From Citrobacter sp. On2M (lineage in GTDB: Bacteria; Pseudomonadota; Gammaproteobacteria; Enterobacterales; Enterobacteriaceae): 64,000 bases of DNA. Both the position numbers and the translations under genes were made by a program. This document shows positions 60,349-64,000 of this stretch, piece after piece. The number at the start of each line of letters is the position of its first letter. Within the stretch, counting starts at the first letter, position 1. The stretch lies in NCBI RefSeq assembly GCF_018035235.1, contig NZ_WPCV01000002.1:992001-1056000 (forward strand), written 5' to 3'. The notes beneath the pieces were generated by a model that saw only the letters and a program-made list of their open reading frames with translations, was not told the DNA's origin and did no database searches.

Positions 60349-60996
60349 TTACTGCATGCCGCGCGTTTGTAAAAACAGGATGGTGGCAGCTACACGAGAA
60401 CGCACGTTGAGTTTGCGCAGCAGATTGCGAATATGCACCTTCACCGTCTGTTCAGAAATATTCAGCACTGATGCAATCTGTTTGTTCGACAGCCCCTGAG
60501 CCAGTTCATGTAACACATCCAGTTCGCGTTCGGTGAGAATGCTGAATGGATCTTCCTGGGCACCAAACAGGTCGCGCTCACGCAAATATTCGCTAACGCG
60601 GGTACTAAAGGCTTTACCGCCTTTGGCGCCGCTGCGAATGGCCTCCAGCAGAACTTCAGGATCGCTGTCTTTAAGTAAATAACCATCCGCGCCGGCATCA
60701 ATTAAGGCATACACATCGCTGGCGGCATCCGAAACGGTAAGAATAATAATTTGCGCGGTGACGCCGTCCCGACGCAGCGCATTCAGGGTATCCAGCCCGC
60801 TCATCCCTTTCATATTGAGATCCAGCAGGATCACATCAAGGTCAAGGCGATTTGCCAGATCGATAGCACTGGCACCGTCACCCGCTTCCGCGACTACGTT
60901 AAAGGCGGGATCAAGTTGCAATAATTGACTAATTCCCCGCCGCATCAGTGGGTGGTCGTCGACAATCAGCACCCGAAAAGGCGTTGCTTCAGGCAT
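60349..60996 (-). CDS. narP: Nitrate/nitrite response regulator NarP
   Basis: A 215-residue NarL-family regulator with receiver Asp59 (ILLDLNMKG) and a C-terminal LuxR-type helix-turn-helix (LTERELDVLHELAQGLSNKQIASVL). It is phosphorylated by NarQ or NarX and binds 7-2-7 heptamer pairs such as the one found before napF in this window. The ATG at 60996 follows AGGAG; the earlier ATG in frame is less likely. It converges on ccmH. Confidence 0.96.
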   Translation of the reverse strand: MPEATPFRVLIVDDHPLMRRGISQLLQLDPAFNVVAEAGDGASAIDLANRLDLDVILLDLNMKGMSGLDTLNALRRDGVTAQIIILTVSDAASDVYALIDAGADGYLLKDSDPEVLLEAIRSGAKGGKAFSTRVSEYLRERDLFGAQEDPFSILTERELDVLHELAQGLSNKQIASVLNISEQTVKVHIRNLLRKLNVRSRVAATILFLQTRGMQ

Positions 60997-61154
60997 ACTA
61001 TTCTCCTGAGTTTTTATTAGTATCATTATTGTTTTCAGCGCATCAATCGTCCAGATTCATCGCGCTGATAAGAGGATAAATTTTACCCCAATTTGTGCAT
61101 GGGTAAGTAGTAAAACCTGTGCAGAAAAGGGTGGGAATGCTGAATAATGGACAT

Positions 61155-61184
61155 AAAAAAACCAACCCGAGGGTTGGTTTTTTT
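61155..61184 (-). terminator. Terminator downstream of the tRNA-Pro gene
   Basis: An A-run plus CCAACCC (to 61168) pairs with GGGTTGG (61171-61177) followed by a T-run. It lies 10 bp after the 3' end of the minus-strand tRNA gene and is symmetric enough to work in both directions. Confidence 0.9.
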
Positions 61185-61193
61185 GGGGATTTT

Positions 61194-61270
61194 TGGTCGG
61201 CACGAGAGGATTTGAACCTCCGACCCCCGACACCCCATGACGGTGCGCTACCAGGCTGCGCTACGTGCCG
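61194..61270 (-). tRNA. proL: tRNA-Pro (anticodon GGG)
   Basis: A 77-nt gene including an encoded CCA end. The minus strand starts CGGCACGTAGCGCAGCCTGG at 61270. The acceptor stem CGGCACG pairs with CGTGCCG, the anticodon loop reads ATGGGGT, and the T-loop region is GGTTCAAATCC. It matches E. coli proL and has the same neighbours, narP and yejM. Confidence 0.98.
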
Positions 61271-61322
61271 ACGCTATGGCTGCTAATACTACTGCTTTCC
61301 GCTACGAATGCAAGAGGATGTC

Positions 61323-61355
61323 TCGCTAACTGATTTATAATTAATCAGTTAGCGA
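61323..61355. terminator. Perfect stem-loop across the yejM stop codon
   Basis: TCGCTAACTGATT (61323-61335) and AATCAGTTAGCGA (61343-61355) form a perfect 13-bp stem with a 7-nt AT loop. The right arm contains the last codons and the stop of yejM. There is no T-run, so it may be a 3' end-protecting element rather than a classic terminator. Confidence 0.5.
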
Positions 61356-63105
61356 TAAATCGCTTCTCATCCGTCAGAACCTGTAACAGCAGACTTAGCT
61401 GCGGTTTCTGATCTTTTATTTTCTCGCCGCGTAAATTATAGGTCTGATAATTACCGTTGTTGTTCAGCACCAGCGTCATCTCGGGTGTGGTAACGGCCAT
61501 CGTGCTGCCGTCGGCGGCAGTAACCCAGTAATGGCGGCGGGTTGCATTGAACAGATCCTGCCCCTGTGAGTATTCGTTAGCAGGTGTACTGACGTGCAAC
61601 AGGCGCTGCATTAGCGTTGTCATCAGGTCTGTATGATCGGTCAGACTATTGATGCGCTGGGCAGGCGTTCCCGGCCAGTGAATAACCAGAGGAACCTGCA
61701 GATGACCGCGTGACCAGGCAAAGTTGTTCTCTTCCTGCGTCAGCGGCACGCCCCGACCTGCGGTAATAATCACCACCGTGTTATCCAGTTTACCTGAGTC
61801 GCGCAGGGCGCTAATAACGCGGTTGATGTTGGCATCCACATCCTGAGCGGCGCTGGCATAACGTTTGGCAAAATTCTTCTGGTTGCTGTCATCAAGGTTC
61901 GTCCCGTTAAAGGAGACCCACGAGAACCAGCGGTTATCTTCCTGCGCGTAGCGTCCCAGCCAGTTAATCCACTGGCTTGCGGTTTGTTCGTCAGATTGCG
62001 TTTGCACGCTTGGCATGGAGAAATCTGACAGCAGCGCCTGGCGATATAGCGGGCTGGTAAAGCCGTCCGAGGAGAATAGCCCTAACTGATAACCCTGCTG
62101 GTTCAGCGCGGAAATCAACGCCGCAGGCGTTCGGGTCGATAAAATGCCGTCCATGTAGCTTGGCGATACACCATAGAACAGGCCAAAAATCCCGTTATCC
62201 GTGGTGTTGCCAGTGCTCATGTGACGCGTAAAGGAGATATTCTGCCCGGCGAATTCAGCCAGCGCAGGCATCTGCTTTTCAAAGCGTGAATAGTTCAGGC
62301 CGTCGACGGTGATCAGCAGGACGTTCTGGCCGGTGCCCATATCGCGATAGCGCAGTTCGCTGAGCGGGTACTGTACGGATACTGCTTCCGGATTCCCCTG
62401 CTCGATCAGGCGACGCTGGTACTCTTGCGCATCCAGCAGACCATGTTTTTCCAGGAACTTACGTGCCGTCATCGGATAGGAGAGCGGCAGGTTTGCGCGC
62501 TGCATGGTAATCGGGCGATAGAAATTGGCATCCGCCCAGATATACACCACGTGCGAGGCGATAAAGCAAATGAAGAAAAATGCGGCTAACGGTTTGGCAA
62601 AATGGCGACGACGCGTCAGGCTACGTAGCTTTTGCCAGCTCCAGGTCGCAAAGAGCATTTCAATTAACAGAATCACTGGCACACTGATAAACATCAGTTG
62701 CCAGTCACGCGCAGCTTCATTCTGGTCAGGGTTGATGACCAGTTCCCAGACGATCGGGTTGAGGTGCAGATGGAAGCGGGTGAAAACTTCGCTGTCGATG
62801 AGCAACAGCGTCATGCCAGCCGTCGCCAGAATCGCTGACAAGAATCGCATCAGCCTCTGGGACATGACGATAAACGTCAGGGGAAACAGAATCAACAGAT
62901 AGGCGGCAAAGACCAGAAAACTAAAATGTCCGACCAGGCTTACATAGGAATAAATGCGACCTGCAAGCGTTGTCGGCCAGTCGGCGACAAACAGGTAACG
63001 GCTACCGAGTACCACGGCCAACAGAATGTTGAACAAGGCAAACCAGTGCCCCCAGCTAACCATCTGGGAGACTTTCTCACGGTAGCGCTGACGATGAGTT
63101 ACCAT
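61345..63105 (-). CDS. yejM: YejM (PbgA/LapC), inner membrane regulator of lipopolysaccharide synthesis
   Basis: A 586-residue protein with five N-terminal membrane segments (within about 1-190) and a large periplasmic sulfatase/alkaline-phosphatase-like domain (VLLITVDGLNYSRF near 268, HMSTGNTTDNGIFGLFYG near 300). In E. coli it senses periplasmic lipopolysaccharide and, through LapB, controls FtsH degradation of LpxC. Same length as the E. coli protein. It lies 31 bp after yejL. Confidence 0.95.
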   Translation of the reverse strand: MVTHRQRYREKVSQMVSWGHWFALFNILLAVVLGSRYLFVADWPTTLAGRIYSYVSLVGHFSFLVFAAYLLILFPLTFIVMSQRLMRFLSAILATAGMTLLLIDSEVFTRFHLHLNPIVWELVINPDQNEAARDWQLMFISVPVILLIEMLFATWSWQKLRSLTRRRHFAKPLAAFFFICFIASHVVYIWADANFYRPITMQRANLPLSYPMTARKFLEKHGLLDAQEYQRRLIEQGNPEAVSVQYPLSELRYRDMGTGQNVLLITVDGLNYSRFEKQMPALAEFAGQNISFTRHMSTGNTTDNGIFGLFYGVSPSYMDGILSTRTPAALISALNQQGYQLGLFSSDGFTSPLYRQALLSDFSMPSVQTQSDEQTASQWINWLGRYAQEDNRWFSWVSFNGTNLDDSNQKNFAKRYASAAQDVDANINRVISALRDSGKLDNTVVIITAGRGVPLTQEENNFAWSRGHLQVPLVIHWPGTPAQRINSLTDHTDLMTTLMQRLLHVSTPANEYSQGQDLFNATRRHYWVTAADGSTMAVTTPEMTLVLNNNGNYQTYNLRGEKIKDQKPQLSLLLQVLTDEKRFIAN

Positions 63106-63136
63106 AAACTGTTGTTCGTTTCCCCGGAGCAGGCTC

Positions 63137-63364
63137 TTAATGCGCTTGGTCGTCGTTTACCGAAGACTGCAATGCGCGGGCAAAAGAGTTGGCAATCGCC
63201 TGGCGCTGGGCCGGTGCGATGCTTGTATTGATAAGGTTAGTTACCATATTTCCCAATACCATCAGGGAAAGATCGGTCGGCGCCTTATGTTTTTCCAGTA
63301 CGTTGAGCATCTCATTCAGCAGTTGTTCAACGTGTTCGTCACTATAGCGGGAAATTTGTGGCAT
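63137..63364 (-). CDS. yejL: YejL, conserved small protein of the UPF0352 family
   Basis: A 75-residue helical protein matching E. coli YejL ([18 protein letters not shown]...). The function is unknown. It is the first gene of yejL-yejM and diverges from yejK over 134 bp, where promoters for both must lie. Confidence 0.92.
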   Translation of the reverse strand: MPQISRYSDEHVEQLLNEMLNVLEKHKAPTDLSLMVLGNMVTNLINTSIAPAQRQAIANSFARALQSSVNDDQAH

Positions 63365-63498
63365 AAATCGAAATCAGTCTGTTCATGAAAGGGCAACATA
63401 TTACCGTACAGACAGTTTTTTTTCTGCTTTTTTATCTTCTATTGCGTCACTGCCCGGCAGGTGGTTGAATACCGCCCGGTCTAAAAGGAGAGTTTATC

Positions 63499-64000
63499 AT
63501 GAGTCTGGATATCAACCAGATTGCCCTGCACCAGCTTATCAAACGTGACGAGCAGAATCTTGAGCTGGTCTTGCGCGATTCATTACTGGAACCGACAGCG
63601 ACCGTTGTCGAGATGATGGCTGAGCTGCATCGGGTATATAGCGCCAAGAATAAAGCCTATGGCCTGTTTAGCGAAGAGAGTGAACTGGCGCAAACGCTGC
63701 GTTTACAGCGTCAGGGCGAAGAGGATTTTCTGGCTTTCAGTCGTGCCGCGACCGGACGCTTGCGGGACGAGCTGGCGAAATATCCTTTTGCCGACGGCGG
63801 CATTGTCCTGTTCTGCCATTACCGATATCTGGCGGTAGAGTATCTGTTGGTCGCCGTGCTGAACAATTTAAGCAGCATGCGCGTCAATGAAAATCTGGAT
63901 ATCAATCCGACGCACTATCTGGATATCAATCATGCGGATATCGTGGCGCGCATTGATTTAACCGAGTGGGAAACTAACCCGGAGTCCACGCGCTATCTGA
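63499..64000 (+). CDS. yejK: Nucleoid-associated protein YejK, N-terminal part, runs off the right edge
   Basis: The first 167 codons are present with no stop codon before the window ends. The start [22 protein letters not shown] and the following sequence match E. coli YejK (NdpA), a 335-residue spermidine-nucleoid protein of the 37-kDa nucleoid-associated family. AAAGGAGA lies 6 nt before the ATG. It diverges from yejL. Confidence 0.95.
   Translation, partial: MSLDINQIALHQLIKRDEQNLELVLRDSLLEPTATVVEMMAELHRVYSAKNKAYGLFSEESELAQTLRLQRQGEEDFLAFSRAATGRLRDELAKYPFADGGIVLFCHYRYLAVEYLLVAVLNNLSSMRVNENLDINPTHYLDINHADIVARIDLTEWETNPESTRYL

Noticed and set aside
61194..61270. tRNA-Pro as an integration site of a mobile element
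   Set aside because: There is no integrase nearby and no repeat of the tRNA 3' end in the flanking sequence; yejM follows directly as in E. coli.
1..64000. Prophage, insertion sequence, integron, toxin-antitoxin, restriction or CRISPR locus
   Set aside because: No transposase, integrase, repeat-spacer array or defence gene was seen on either strand, and all long frames are explained by conserved core genes.

Overview
This 64 kb window is chromosomal DNA from a member of the Enterobacteriaceae. Gene content, gene order and protein sequences follow the Escherichia coli K-12 interval from arnB to yejK almost gene for gene, in inverted orientation. It is not E. coli itself. The ais, yfaL, inaA, yfaH and yfaPQAST genes that I recall from the E. 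coli map are absent. An mgtE-like and a SulP-type transporter gene lie between yojI and mqo. GyrA carries Thr at position 83, which I recall as the wild-type residue in the Citrobacter freundii group. Citrobacter is my best guess (inference only). No prophage, insertion sequence, integron, plasmid gene or CRISPR array is visible.

Layout. 1-3 kb: the 5' end of arnB (lipid A modification) with a PmrA-like box, nudI, yfaZ and yfaY. 3.2-7.4 kb: the L-rhamnonate operon rhmR-rhmD-rhmT-rhmA. 7.4-14.3 kb: the glycerol-3-phosphate locus, glpACB diverging from glpTQ. 14.4-18.2 kb: nrdA-nrdB-yfaE, class Ia ribonucleotide reductase and its ferredoxin, with DnaA and NrdR boxes upstream. 18.6-22.2 kb: ubiG and gyrA, divergent. 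22.2-29.5 kb: the acetoacetate locus atoDAEB with the AtoS-AtoC two-component system, including a sigma-54 promoter and a 39-bp AtoC palindrome. 29.6-35.9 kb: the Rcs phosphorelay (rcsC facing rcsB-rcsD). 36.2-37.8 kb: the small RNA micF and the porin gene ompC. 37.8-42.4 kb: apbE, ada-alkB and yojI. 42.5-45.2 kb: mgtE and the SulP gene, convergent and overlapping. 45.4-47.7 kb: mqo and eco. 48.0-60.2 kb: periplasmic nitrate reductase (napFDAGHBC) followed directly by cytochrome c maturation (ccmABCDEFGH). 60.3-64 kb: narP, tRNA-Pro(GGG), yejM, yejL and the 5' part of yejK.

The genes group into working units. Nap needs c-type cytochromes (NapB, NapC), which the adjacent Ccm system assembles, and NarP, encoded just beyond ccmH, is the known nitrate/nitrite regulator of nap. 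RcsC and RcsD feed RcsB. MicF blocks OmpF synthesis while OmpR drives ompC. AtoSC drives atoDAEB. Ada controls itself and alkB. REP-type palindromes sit in several intergenic gaps.

I do not see a previously undescribed multigene system. The points most worth a second look are regulatory or comparative: palindromes clustered at rhmR with its ribosome binding site inside one, the mgtE/SulP 3' overlap with a STAS-less SulP protein, a YfaY protein that appears to have lost its catalytic serine, the Ada box lying across the apbE stop codon, and a hairpin around the ribosome binding site of the TTG-started rcsC gene.
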